Positions 17,636 through 25,235 of a DNA stretch of 64,000 nucleotides are shown here, one piece after another; the stretch's first letter is position 1, and each line of letters starts with the position of its first letter. Below the pieces are notes generated by a model. The model did no database searches and was not told where the DNA came from. It worked only from the letters and a program-made list of their open reading frames with translations. A program made the translations under genes and the position numbers. Location: positions 1 through 64,000 of the forward strand of contig PAHP01000013.1 in assembly GCA_002705205.1 (NCBI GenBank), written 5' to 3'. The stretch comes from Flavobacteriales bacterium (GTDB taxonomy: Bacteria; Bacteroidota; Bacteroidia; Flavobacteriales; BACL11).

Positions 17636-17662
17636 AATCCCGCATTTGCGGGATTCTTTTTT
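17636..17662 (+). terminator. Intrinsic terminator between two tRNA genes
   Basis: Stem AATCCCGCA / TGCGGGATT with a two-base TT centre, followed by CTTTTTT. It ends only one base before tRNA-Leu, so the two tRNAs are probably separate transcripts unless read-through occurs. Confidence 0.8.
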
Positions 17663-17663
17663 C

Positions 17664-17746
17664 GCCCAGGTGCTGAAATTGGTAGACAGGCATGATTGAG
17701 GGTCATGTGTCTTACGGACGTGCGGGTTCGAATCCCGCTCTGGGCA
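17664..17746 (+). tRNA. tRNA-Leu (anticodon GAG)
   Basis: An 83-nt class II tRNA with a long variable arm (TGTCTTACGGACG). The acceptor pairs GCCCAGG with TCTGGGC (one G-U). The anticodon stem CATGA/TCATG encloses TTGAGGG, giving GAG for CUU/CUC leucine codons. The T arm is GCGGGTTCGAATCCCGC and the discriminator is A. CCA is not encoded. Confidence 0.96.
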
Positions 17747-17765
17747 CAAAGTCTAATCAAATAAA

Positions 17766-17781
17766 TTACTTTTTAAAGTAA
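17766..17781 (-). terminator. Weak hairpin at the end of the SUI1 operon
   Basis: TTACTTT-TT-AAAGTAA inverted repeat, AT-only except for one pair, directly after the SUI1 stop on the reverse strand and followed there by TTTATTT. It is a plausible but weak terminator shared with the tRNA side. Confidence 0.4.
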
Positions 17782-17785
17782 GATA

Positions 17786-18124
17786 TTATCCTCCAACTCT
17801 TTTATAATTATACCCTTCATTCTCTAGAATTCCTATCACTTTTTCTCTTATGTCTCCTTGTATAATTATTTCTCCATTCTTAGCACTTCCCCCAACTCCA
17901 CATTGCTTTTTTAGTAGTTTTTCTAATGTTCTTAAATCACCCGATGACCCTATAAATCCTTTTATTATTATAGCAATCTTGCCGGCTCTATGTTTTTCAA
18001 TACATACTCTGAGATTTTGTTCAATATTAGGAATAGTTTTAAATGTTTCTTCCTCATATTGATATTTGAAGTTAGTATCAGTTGAATACATAATACCTTT
18101 TCTTTTCTTTTTATTTTTTTTCAT
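17786..18124 (-). CDS. SUI1/eIF1-family translation factor (YciH-like)
   Basis: A 112-residue cytosolic protein. A basic leader (MKKNKKKRKGIMYSTD) precedes the SUI1 fold, with the conserved block LLKKQCGVGGSAKNGEIIIQGD and the terminal GYNYKRVGG. Bacterial members resemble eukaryotic eIF1 and are thought to influence initiation fidelity, but their physiological role is not settled. The start ATG lies inside the 3' end of the lipid kinase gene (14-nt overlap), showing translational coupling in the operon. MYSTD at residue 12 would be the alternative start; the longer one matches the coupling. Confidence 0.9.
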   Translation of the reverse strand: MKKNKKKRKGIMYSTDTNFKYQYEEETFKTIPNIEQNLRVCIEKHRAGKIAIIIKGFIGSSGDLRTLEKLLKKQCGVGGSAKNGEIIIQGDIREKVIGILENEGYNYKRVGG

Positions 18125-18977
18125 CTGGCATAAATATGTTTAAACTCTGTTCTTTAATTTTAATATTGAGTGGGGAATTATAGCAATGAGGTTCTCCATC
18201 AAGATGTATTAGTTCTTCTTTAGAATGGATTGTAAGTTCTCTTGCTTGAATAATATCAATATGATTTGATAGATGTATACGGCCCTTTATAATGTTAAAT
18301 AATATTAATGGGATTTTCCATTTTGGAAATTCTTTCATTATAACAAAATCTATTAGTCCGTCTTCTGTATTTGCAAGAGGAGAAATCATAGCATTATTTC
18401 CATATTGACTAGCATTTGCAAAAGCAATTAGATATGCCTTTACTGTTCTAGATCCTCCTTCATATTTAATTGTATATGTTTTTGATTTATATTTTAGTTC
18501 TTTGAGAATTAGTTTTAAATAATTAATAAAGCCTCTTTTATCTTTTTTTGCAAATAAACTTGCTATATGAGCGTCAAAACCTATTCCAGATACATTTACA
18601 AAGGGTATATTATTTACAGTGCCTGAGTCAATAGTTCTAATTTGACATGTATTAAGTTGTTGTATTGATCTAGAAATGTTTTTATGCATTCCAAGATGAT
18701 AGGCAAAACCATTTCCTGATCCGCAAGGAATTACGCCAAGAGCTGTATTATTATCAATTAGGGCCTTTGCACATTCGTTTACAGTGCCATCACCACCAAC
18801 AGCGATAACGATACCAATACCTTCTTGAACCGCCTGCTTACTTAGAATAGTTGCTTCACCACTTTTTTTTGTGTATAGAATATCGTAAGGATGTTTGATA
18901 TACTTTTTAATTAAAGAGTCAATATTTCTTTGCTTACCATTTCCTGCAAAAGGGTTAATAATAAATCTAATCTTCAT
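18111..18977 (-). CDS. Diacylglycerol-kinase-like lipid kinase (DagK/YegS family)
   Basis: A 288-residue cytosolic or membrane-peripheral lipid kinase. The N-terminal catalytic lobe begins INPFAGNGK (residues 7-15). The nucleotide loop is VGGDGTVNE (about 61-69), and IPCGSGNGFAYHLG follows near 85. The C-terminal beta lobe carries ANTEDGLID and LIHLDGEP. The family phosphorylates diacylglycerol, and sometimes other lipids, with ATP. It overlaps the LTA-synthase-like gene by 11 nt. That enzyme class releases diacylglycerol from phosphatidylglycerol, so recycling of diacylglycerol to phosphatidate is a sensible inferred role. Confidence 0.87.
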   Translation of the reverse strand: MKIRFIINPFAGNGKQRNIDSLIKKYIKHPYDILYTKKSGEATILSKQAVQEGIGIVIAVGGDGTVNECAKALIDNNTALGVIPCGSGNGFAYHLGMHKNISRSIQQLNTCQIRTIDSGTVNNIPFVNVSGIGFDAHIASLFAKKDKRGFINYLKLILKELKYKSKTYTIKYEGGSRTVKAYLIAFANASQYGNNAMISPLANTEDGLIDFVIMKEFPKWKIPLILFNIIKGRIHLSNHIDIIQARELTIHSKEELIHLDGEPHCYNSPLNIKIKEQSLNIFMPDEKK

Positions 18978-20802
18978 ATTCCAATTTATTGTTTAGCATT
19001 CTATGATTATACTGTTGTTTAATAGCCTTTAATAGGTTCAGATCCTTAGTCTCTATATTGATGTTATTTTTTGTTTCAGAATCAGAAGAAGATGAATAGT
19101 TTTCCTGTGTATTGACAATTATTTTTCCTTCAGATATAAAACGATATTTATTTTGAAGAAAATTAACTGCCCAACTTTCATCAAACATTGACTTTCCAAA
19201 AGCAAAGTACGGTTTATTATAATTAATTAGATCATAAACAGTAGGCATGATATCTATCTGCTGTACAGTATTTGTATTGATTCCTTTTAGTGTGCTATCT
19301 CCTTTAAAGATAATAAGTGGAATTGAATATCTGCTGATACTACTTTTATATGCATTATTAAAGCTTTCAGGAGATGTGTGGTCTGCTGTGATTATAAATA
19401 TTGTATTTTTCATCCAATTATATTTTTGTATCTCTTTAAAAAATTTACTCATTGCAATGTCAGAATATTCTATAGTTTCTTTTATTCCAATATTTTTAGT
19501 ATGATTCGTTATTTTTTGTTTGTAATCATCAGGAAGCGTGTATGGAGGATGGGAACTTAGAGAAAAGAATGTGCTAAAGAATGGTTCCTCTTTTATGTTT
19601 AGATCATTCGCAAAATATTGCATAAATGGGACATCGTATATTCCCCAGCTTCCATCAAAATCAGAATCATTGCCATATTCTTCCATCCCAAAATAATCTT
19701 TGAATCTAGCTTTTTTACTGAAACTATAGAATCCCATTGTTCCTCTAATTCCACCATGGTAGAAAGAAGTATTATAGCCTATATTATTTAGATGTGAAGC
19801 CATACTTTCAAAATTATTTTGAGCATAATCTGATGTTATAAATGGATTAGTCATCAGTGTGGGGATCGAGCTAGTAATAGCAGGGAGTGCTTCAATAGAT
19901 TTTAATCCATTAGCATATGCATTAGTAAAAACTAAGCTATACTCCATTAAACTATCTAGAAAAGGAGTGTATCCTTTTCCATTATTATAAAACCCTACAA
20001 ATTCCTTTGAATAGCTCTCCATAATTAAGATTACAATATTCTCTTTTATTATTAGCTTATTTGAACTATCATGTAATGGTGAATAAATAGTTTTCAGTTC
20101 TTCGTTATTAAAATAATTATAATCTCTTAACTGTTTATTCTTTAATGAATGCAGAATGCAGAATGGTGTGTTTAGAATTAATCCGCTATTCTTAGAGTTA
20201 ATTAGCTCTCCAGCATTTATTGGTTTAATAGGTTTTAGTTGTAAGCCTCCTCTTGCTCCAACAATAAAGATCCCTAATGAAATAATTAATAAGTTTAAAG
20301 GTAATATAGCTGACCTTAGATTTAATTTTAGTTTGTTGTGCGGAATCTTTCTTATTTTAAATACTAACCAGCATTGTAGTGTAGTAAAAACCGTAATACC
20401 CCAATAACTTTTCATGTATTGAGGGATAATATTTTTTGAGTCTTCTCCTAATTGGAGTAATTGGAGGAAATCAATTGTGGAGCGTTTTTGTGTAAATCTG
20501 AAATACTCTATATCAATATTATTTAATAGTATAAATGGGATATTTGTTATATAAAAAATCCAGTTAGTAATCTTATGGAAATATTTATTTACCCTAAGGT
20601 TATGAGGAAGCATTAGTAGTAACAGTAGTGGAATATTAATATATACTAAAGCCGAGATGTCAAACCTTATACCTTCAATAAATTCAAGAAATGACGAATC
20701 TATAAACGTATGAGTATTATTTATGTAAAAAAAAATCCTGCTAGTTGTATAAATTACTAGTAAGTAGCCTAAACGTTTAATATAGGTGTTAAAAAATTGC
20801 AT
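18967..20802 (-). CDS. LTA-synthase-like phosphoglycerol transferase (sulfatase fold)
   Basis: A 611-residue inner-membrane protein of the LtaS/MdoB group. There are about five N-terminal transmembrane helices (residues about 5-190), then a periplasmic alkaline-phosphatase-fold domain. Metal and active-site elements visible are LIMESYSKEF (acidic ligand), NGLKSIEALPA, where Ser takes the place of the nucleophilic Thr of LtaS, FDGSWGIYDVPF, and ITADHTSP (late Asp-His ligands). These enzymes transfer phosphoglycerol from phosphatidylglycerol to a glycan or lipid acceptor. The acceptor in a Gram-negative Bacteroidota is unknown. The microprotein stop upstream directly abuts this ATG and the lipid kinase overlaps its end. 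Confidence 0.85.
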   Translation of the reverse strand: MQFFNTYIKRLGYLLVIYTTSRIFFYINNTHTFIDSSFLEFIEGIRFDISALVYINIPLLLLLMLPHNLRVNKYFHKITNWIFYITNIPFILLNNIDIEYFRFTQKRSTIDFLQLLQLGEDSKNIIPQYMKSYWGITVFTTLQCWLVFKIRKIPHNKLKLNLRSAILPLNLLIISLGIFIVGARGGLQLKPIKPINAGELINSKNSGLILNTPFCILHSLKNKQLRDYNYFNNEELKTIYSPLHDSSNKLIIKENIVILIMESYSKEFVGFYNNGKGYTPFLDSLMEYSLVFTNAYANGLKSIEALPAITSSIPTLMTNPFITSDYAQNNFESMASHLNNIGYNTSFYHGGIRGTMGFYSFSKKARFKDYFGMEEYGNDSDFDGSWGIYDVPFMQYFANDLNIKEEPFFSTFFSLSSHPPYTLPDDYKQKITNHTKNIGIKETIEYSDIAMSKFFKEIQKYNWMKNTIFIITADHTSPESFNNAYKSSISRYSIPLIIFKGDSTLKGINTNTVQQIDIMPTVYDLINYNKPYFAFGKSMFDESWAVNFLQNKYRFISEGKIIVNTQENYSSSSDSETKNNINIETKDLNLLKAIKQQYNHRMLNNKLEYED

Positions 20803-20913
20803 TTAGTAATAATAATTACCATTATTATCATTCTTTGTCTTTGTATAATGCTTAGTAAGATATAATAGTGTAGTTACTAGAATAAGAATAATCGTTATCT
20901 CTTGCCAACCCAT
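20803..20913 (-). CDS. 36-residue single-pass membrane microprotein
   Basis: Not in the ORF track because of its length. Translation from the ATG at 20913 gives MGWQEITIILILVTTLLYL, a clear membrane helix, then a short hydrophilic tail rich in Lys, Asn and Tyr (KTKNDNNGNYYY). The TAA stop is immediately followed, with no spacer, by the ATG of the LTA-synthase-like gene, which suggests translational coupling and a joint role. The layout of one short helix and a polar tail recalls small membrane proteins such as the FeoB-associated ones, but the Cys-rich tail of those is missing. Its function is unknown. A non-coding upstream region is the alternative. Confidence 0.5.
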   Translation of the reverse strand: MGWQEITIILILVTTLLYLTKHYTKTKNDNNGNYYY

Positions 20914-21234
20914 CTTTTTAATTTTTAACAAAGAAAAGAAAATATTAAGTAGTAATTATGATAAAAAGAGATTAAAGAAATTTTATATCTCAAACTATTG
21001 ATAAATATCAATCTAATTGATTTAATTTTATGCATAATAATATGTAAATAGTAACAAGAATAGGAGTGTATTATTATTTTAAGAATTAGAATAAATCCTT
21101 TTTAGTAGCAATTTTTAGCAATAAATATTACTCTTATGTATTTGTTTTATTCTTATCATTTTTTCTTCTCTGGATTCTATCTGGAAAAAAAGTGCGATAT
21201 TTGTACAGTTGAAATAAGTGAAGAAAGTAAATTT
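20914..21234 (+). other. Divergent intergenic region ahead of the polysaccharide locus
   Basis: 321 bp of very AT-rich sequence between the reverse microprotein/LTA-synthase-like operon and the Wza-like gene. It contains a perfect inverted repeat ATTGATA-AA-TATCAAT (20997-21012) and, near the forward gene, a near-consensus box GATATTTG (21196-21203), 31 nt before the chosen ATG. The open frame from 21136 to 21234 lacks any export-signal character and is treated as leader. No RNA gene or further ORF is recognisable. Confidence 0.45.
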
Positions 21235-21999
21235 ATGAAAACATATTTAGTTTTAGATATAAGGCTTATAGTATTGTTCGTAGTTGTTATACTATCTTCT
21301 TGTATTACTAATAGTGATCTAGAGTATATACGATCAAATAAAGAGATAAAGAAAGAAAAAGTTAATATAGAGGATTATCGCTTACAGATTGGTGATTTGG
21401 TCTCAGTACAGATAAGTACTATTACTGAACAGCAACATGACTTCTTTAATAAGGAAAGTAGTTCAAATTCACAATTAATGATGCAGAATCCTTATCTCTA
21501 TGGTTACATTATTAAAGAAGATGGTAGTTTAGAATTACCTTCTTTGGGTGTTATAAAGGCTTCTGGCTTTACACTAAGGGAGCTTGAAAGTGTTATTAAG
21601 AATATAGCTGATTCATATTTTGAAAGCCCTGTAGTCAAGTTAAATATAATTAATTTTGAGATTACTGTTTTGGGTGAGGTTAATGACCCTGGAACTTTTA
21701 AAATTGTTGACCCAGAGGTAAATATACTTTACGCACTGAGTTTATCTGGTGATATGACTCAGTTCGGAAATAGAAAGAAAGTGAAAGTGATCAGGAATGA
21801 GAATGATCTGAATAGAGTGTTTTATGTTGATTTAACAAAAGAAGGTGTGCTAAATAATCCTGATTTTATGTTACAACCTCATGATATAATCTATGTAGCT
21901 CCACTTAGAAAGAAATTCTATGCATTTAATAATATAACCAATCTGGTTTCACTAACACTTTCTGTAGTTACTCTTTCTATACTGATTAATAAGAATTAA
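21235..21999 (+). CDS. Polysaccharide export lipoprotein (Wza-like)
   Basis: 254 residues from the ATG at 21235 (MKTYLVLDIRLIVL). The track start 33 codons upstream would bury the signal peptide behind a non-export sequence. A lipobox LSSC ends the signal, so the mature protein is an outer-membrane lipoprotein. A Poly_export domain follows (YRLQIGDLVSVQIST, then GYIIKEDGSLELPSLGVI), then SLBB-like strands (ITVLGEVNDPGTFKI). A C-terminal hydrophobic helix (about 230-250) could span the outer membrane as in Wza. It opens the polysaccharide locus; the Wzc-like kinase begins 3 nt later. Confidence 0.9.
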   Translation: MKTYLVLDIRLIVLFVVVILSSCITNSDLEYIRSNKEIKKEKVNIEDYRLQIGDLVSVQISTITEQQHDFFNKESSSNSQLMMQNPYLYGYIIKEDGSLELPSLGVIKASGFTLRELESVIKNIADSYFESPVVKLNIINFEITVLGEVNDPGTFKIVDPEVNILYALSLSGDMTQFGNRKKVKVIRNENDLNRVFYVDLTKEGVLNNPDFMLQPHDIIYVAPLRKKFYAFNNITNLVSLTLSVVTLSILINKN

Positions 22000-22002
22000 A
22001 TT

Positions 22003-24348
22003 ATGCAAAATCAATTAGATGATATTATAGATTTTAGACAGTTTTTCTTCAAGGTAGTTAAAAACTGGTTTTTATTTTTTATTTCTCTTTTAGTTACTAT
22101 GGTTATTGCTTTTGCATATAATAGATACACCCATGAACTCTTTCGTGTTGAAACCTCAATATTAATTAAAGAAGAGAATAATATATCTTCTGCATCTGAC
22201 TTACTTTATGACAAAGGTCAATCAAATAAAAGGAGCTTAGAGAATCAAGAGTTATTAATTAAATCTTTTCCTAATGTTTTTAAGACTTTAGAAGATTTAA
22301 GATTTGATATTACATATTATATTGAAGGTAAGATTAAAGTTACAGAGACTTATACGTCACCAATAGTTGTTAAATGCGCTAATAGTAAAGGGCTTAATTC
22401 TCATAGTTTTAAGGTCCAAATAATTGATAGGAATCGTTTTTATTTAATAGACATAAATTCTAAGAAGGAATACGAAAGAAAGTTTAATGATACGTTTCTG
22501 TTTAATGATGTTGAGATGAGTATTGAATACAATACAAATTTTAAGTTTGATAAAGAAGTTGGATTACCAGTAACTATTGTAAAGTTTAATGATATTAGAT
22601 CTCTTGCGCAATCATATCAGAGTAAGATTGTTATTTCTCAAGAAGATAAAAAATCTACAGTAATGAATATTTCAATGCTTACTGAGGATCAATTAAAAGG
22701 GGTTGTATTTTTAAATAAATTAACTGAGAATTATATTAATAGTGAGATTAATGAGAAGAATATTGCTTCAATAAATACTGTGAGGTTTATAAATAATCAA
22801 TTAGTTGAGATGAGTGATTCTTTAGCTCTCATCGAGCAGAAGATAGAAGAGTATAAGAACAGTAATAAAATTACAGATCTAAGTTTAAAGGCACAGAGTA
22901 TATATACCAATATTGTTAATTTAGAAACAGAACTTGCTAAAAGTAAAACAATAAATAGTTATTATAACTATTTGTCTGAGTATCTTAATCAAGGAGAGAA
23001 TCTAGAAGGTGTATCAGTGCCTGCATCATTTGGGGTAAATGATGTATCTTTAAACTCGTTAATTAGTCAATTGATAGAGGCGCAAATCAAAAAGAACATG
23101 CTAATTTCCGGGGGTCAAATAAATAACCCTGCTATTTCACAATATAATAGAAAAAGTGATCAATTAATTCTTAATTTACAGGAGGCAATTAAGACAAGTA
23201 AATCAGCAAACAATTTGTTGTTATCTGATTATACTAATCGAATTGATAAGATGGAAAAGTCTCTGAGTGATATTCCTCATATTGAAAGAGAGCTTTTGAA
23301 TATAGAAAGGCTCCAATCAATTAGTGAGAATATTTATATATTCTTACTTCAGAAAAGAGCAGAGGCTAAGATTACTTCTTCCTCAAATATTTCAGATAGC
23401 AGAGTGCTTGAGCCTGCAATGTTTACTTATAAAAAACCAGTAAGCCCAGATAAGAGGAAGAGTTATGTACTAGCTTTACTTTTTGGCTTATTATTACCTA
23501 CTTTGTATCTTTTAATTTCTGAAATACTTAATGATACTATTGTTTTAAGATCAGACTTAGAAAGATTCTGTTCTATACCAATATTAGCAATTATAGGAAA
23601 GAATTATAGTGGTCACAACCTTCTTTCAGAGCAAAGTCCAAAATCTTCAGTTTTTGAAGGATTTCGAGCATTAAGATCAAACCTTAATTTTATTAATCTG
23701 AATAAAAAGAGCATGGTTTATCTGGTCACTTCATCAATTAGTGGTGAGGGGAAGACCTATATTGCTGAGAATCTAGCGATTGTTTATGCTAAGTCCGGAA
23801 AAAGAACTTTGCTTATAGGTGCTGATTTAAGGCGACCAAAGATTTATGCTGATTTTGGTTTTGATAATACTCTTGGGATCTCAAATCATTTGTTGTCTGA
23901 TAAATCTCTCTCTGAGGTTATCTTAGAATCAGAAATAGATGGTCTTGATATTTTAACTTCAGGGCCATTGCCGCAGAATCCTGCCGATGCTTTACTTACA
24001 GATAAATTTATTAAAATGATGGAGTATCTCAAAAATCAGTATGATATAATTATACTAGATACCCCTCCTTTAGGATTAGTTGCGGATGCTTTGACTCTTA
24101 TGAAATATTCTGATGTTAATTTATATGTAGTAAGACAGAATTACACGAAAAAAGGCTTACTTACTTATGTAAATGAAATGCAGAAGAAAGATAGATTAGG
24201 TGATCTGCATCTTGTTTTTAATGATATTAAAGAGGGTAGCGGTGCTTATGGCTATGGAGAAGGCTATGGCTATGGCTATGGCTATGGCTATGGTTATGGC
24301 AATAGTTATGGTTATTCACAAGGAGGTGAGTATTTTGAGAATGATTAA
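22003..24348 (+). CDS. Wzc-like tyrosine autokinase / chain-length co-polymerase
   Basis: A 781-residue inner-membrane protein. The N-terminal Wzz domain has a first helix at about 20-40. Periplasmic coiled coils fill about 250-440, and a second helix lies near 485-505. The cytoplasmic BY-kinase domain has Walker A SSISGEGKTY (about 577-586), Walker A' GADLRRPK (about 606) and Walker B IILDTPPLG (about 682). The tail is a Tyr/Gly cluster made of GY repeats (about 747-775), the usual site of trans-autophosphorylation. It controls polymer length and export together with the Wza-like lipoprotein upstream. The tail is encoded by a perfect hexanucleotide repeat. Confidence 0.92.
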   Translation: MQNQLDDIIDFRQFFFKVVKNWFLFFISLLVTMVIAFAYNRYTHELFRVETSILIKEENNISSASDLLYDKGQSNKRSLENQELLIKSFPNVFKTLEDLRFDITYYIEGKIKVTETYTSPIVVKCANSKGLNSHSFKVQIIDRNRFYLIDINSKKEYERKFNDTFLFNDVEMSIEYNTNFKFDKEVGLPVTIVKFNDIRSLAQSYQSKIVISQEDKKSTVMNISMLTEDQLKGVVFLNKLTENYINSEINEKNIASINTVRFINNQLVEMSDSLALIEQKIEEYKNSNKITDLSLKAQSIYTNIVNLETELAKSKTINSYYNYLSEYLNQGENLEGVSVPASFGVNDVSLNSLISQLIEAQIKKNMLISGGQINNPAISQYNRKSDQLILNLQEAIKTSKSANNLLLSDYTNRIDKMEKSLSDIPHIERELLNIERLQSISENIYIFLLQKRAEAKITSSSNISDSRVLEPAMFTYKKPVSPDKRKSYVLALLFGLLLPTLYLLISEILNDTIVLRSDLERFCSIPILAIIGKNYSGHNLLSEQSPKSSVFEGFRALRSNLNFINLNKKSMVYLVTSSISGEGKTYIAENLAIVYAKSGKRTLLIGADLRRPKIYADFGFDNTLGISNHLLSDKSLSEVILESEIDGLDILTSGPLPQNPADALLTDKFIKMMEYLKNQYDIIILDTPPLGLVADALTLMKYSDVNLYVVRQNYTKKGLLTYVNEMQKKDRLGDLHLVFNDIKEGSGAYGYGEGYGYGYGYGYGYGNSYGYSQGGEYFEND
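24262..24297 (+). repeat. Hexanucleotide tandem repeat (GGCTAT) encoding the Wzc tyrosine tail
   Basis: Five perfect GGCTAT copies followed by one GGTTAT, encoding consecutive Gly-Tyr pairs. A 6-bp unit keeps the frame when copies are gained or lost, so only the number of tyrosines would change. Confidence 0.9.
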
Positions 24349-24365
24349 GTGTAAAATCAAAAAGC

Positions 24366-25235
24366 ATGATTTATAATAAACCTAAAGTAATTGCAGAGAT
24401 TGGATGTAACCATAAAGGAAATATTGATATTGCTAAGCAATTATTGAAGGTTGCTGCTGATAGTGGAGTTAAAGTTGCAAAATTTCAAAAAAGAAATAAT
24501 AAGGAGTTACTTACAGAACAGCAGTATGGTTCTCCTCATCCGAATCCTATAAATTCATATGGAGATACTTATGGCGCACATAGAGAATTCTTAGAGTTTG
24601 ATCTTGCCCAGCATCAAGAATTAAAGGAATATGCTGAGAGTTTGAATCTTATTTATTCTACATCTGTTTGGGACATCACTTCTGCTAAGGAAATTATATG
24701 TCTTAATCCAGAACTTATAAAAGTTCCATCTGCTTGTAATAATCATTTTGACATGCTAAAAGTATTAAGAGATGAGTATAATGGTGAAGTTCATGTTTCT
24801 TTTGGAATGACAACTAAAAATGAGGAAGAAGATATTGTTGCATTCTTTGAAGAAAATGATCAAGCAAGAAGATTAGTGCTTTATTCTTGTACTTCTGGAT
24901 ATCCCGTTCCATTTAATAATATCTGTATGCTAGAGATTATTAGAATAAAAGAGAAGTTTCAGAATAGAGTTAAATCAATTGGTTTTTCTGGTCATCATTT
25001 AGGAATCGCAGTTGATATAGCTGCATATACTTTAGGAGCAGAATGGATTGAAAGACATTTTACTTTAGATAGAACTTGGAAAGGAACTGATCACTCTGCT
25101 TCCTTAGAACCAACAGGTCTTAGAAAATTATCTAGAGATTTAAAAGCTACATATCAAGCTCTTTCGTATAAGAAAGTAGAAATTTTAGATATTGAGAAAG
25201 TACAAAGAGAAAAACTTAAATTTAGAAAAAGATGA
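24366..25235 (+). CDS. neuB: Nonulosonic acid synthase, NeuB family, without SAF domain
   Basis: A TIM-barrel enzyme that condenses phosphoenolpyruvate with an N-acylmannosamine-type sugar, or its 6-phosphate, to form a sialic-acid-like nonulosonate. Family motifs are VIAEIGCNHKGNIDIAK, KFQKRN, IYSTSVWD, LIKVPSACNNHFDML, IGFSGHHLGIAVDIAAY, ERHFTLDRTWKGTDHSASL and the end LRKLSRDL. At 289 residues it stops where the C-terminal SAF (antifreeze-like) domain of typical 340-350 residue NeuB proteins would begin. The synthetase gene overlaps its stop by 4 nt (ATGA). The exact sugar is not determined by sequence. Confidence 0.85.
   Translation: MIYNKPKVIAEIGCNHKGNIDIAKQLLKVAADSGVKVAKFQKRNNKELLTEQQYGSPHPNPINSYGDTYGAHREFLEFDLAQHQELKEYAESLNLIYSTSVWDITSAKEIICLNPELIKVPSACNNHFDMLKVLRDEYNGEVHVSFGMTTKNEEEDIVAFFEENDQARRLVLYSCTSGYPVPFNNICMLEIIRIKEKFQNRVKSIGFSGHHLGIAVDIAAYTLGAEWIERHFTLDRTWKGTDHSASLEPTGLRKLSRDLKATYQALSYKKVEILDIEKVQREKLKFRKR

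Noticed and set aside
21136-21234. Longer N-terminus of the Wza-like protein starting at 21136
   Set aside because: The 33 extra residues precede a perfect lipoprotein signal peptide, which must be N-terminal; a box-like GATATTTG lies inside the extra part.
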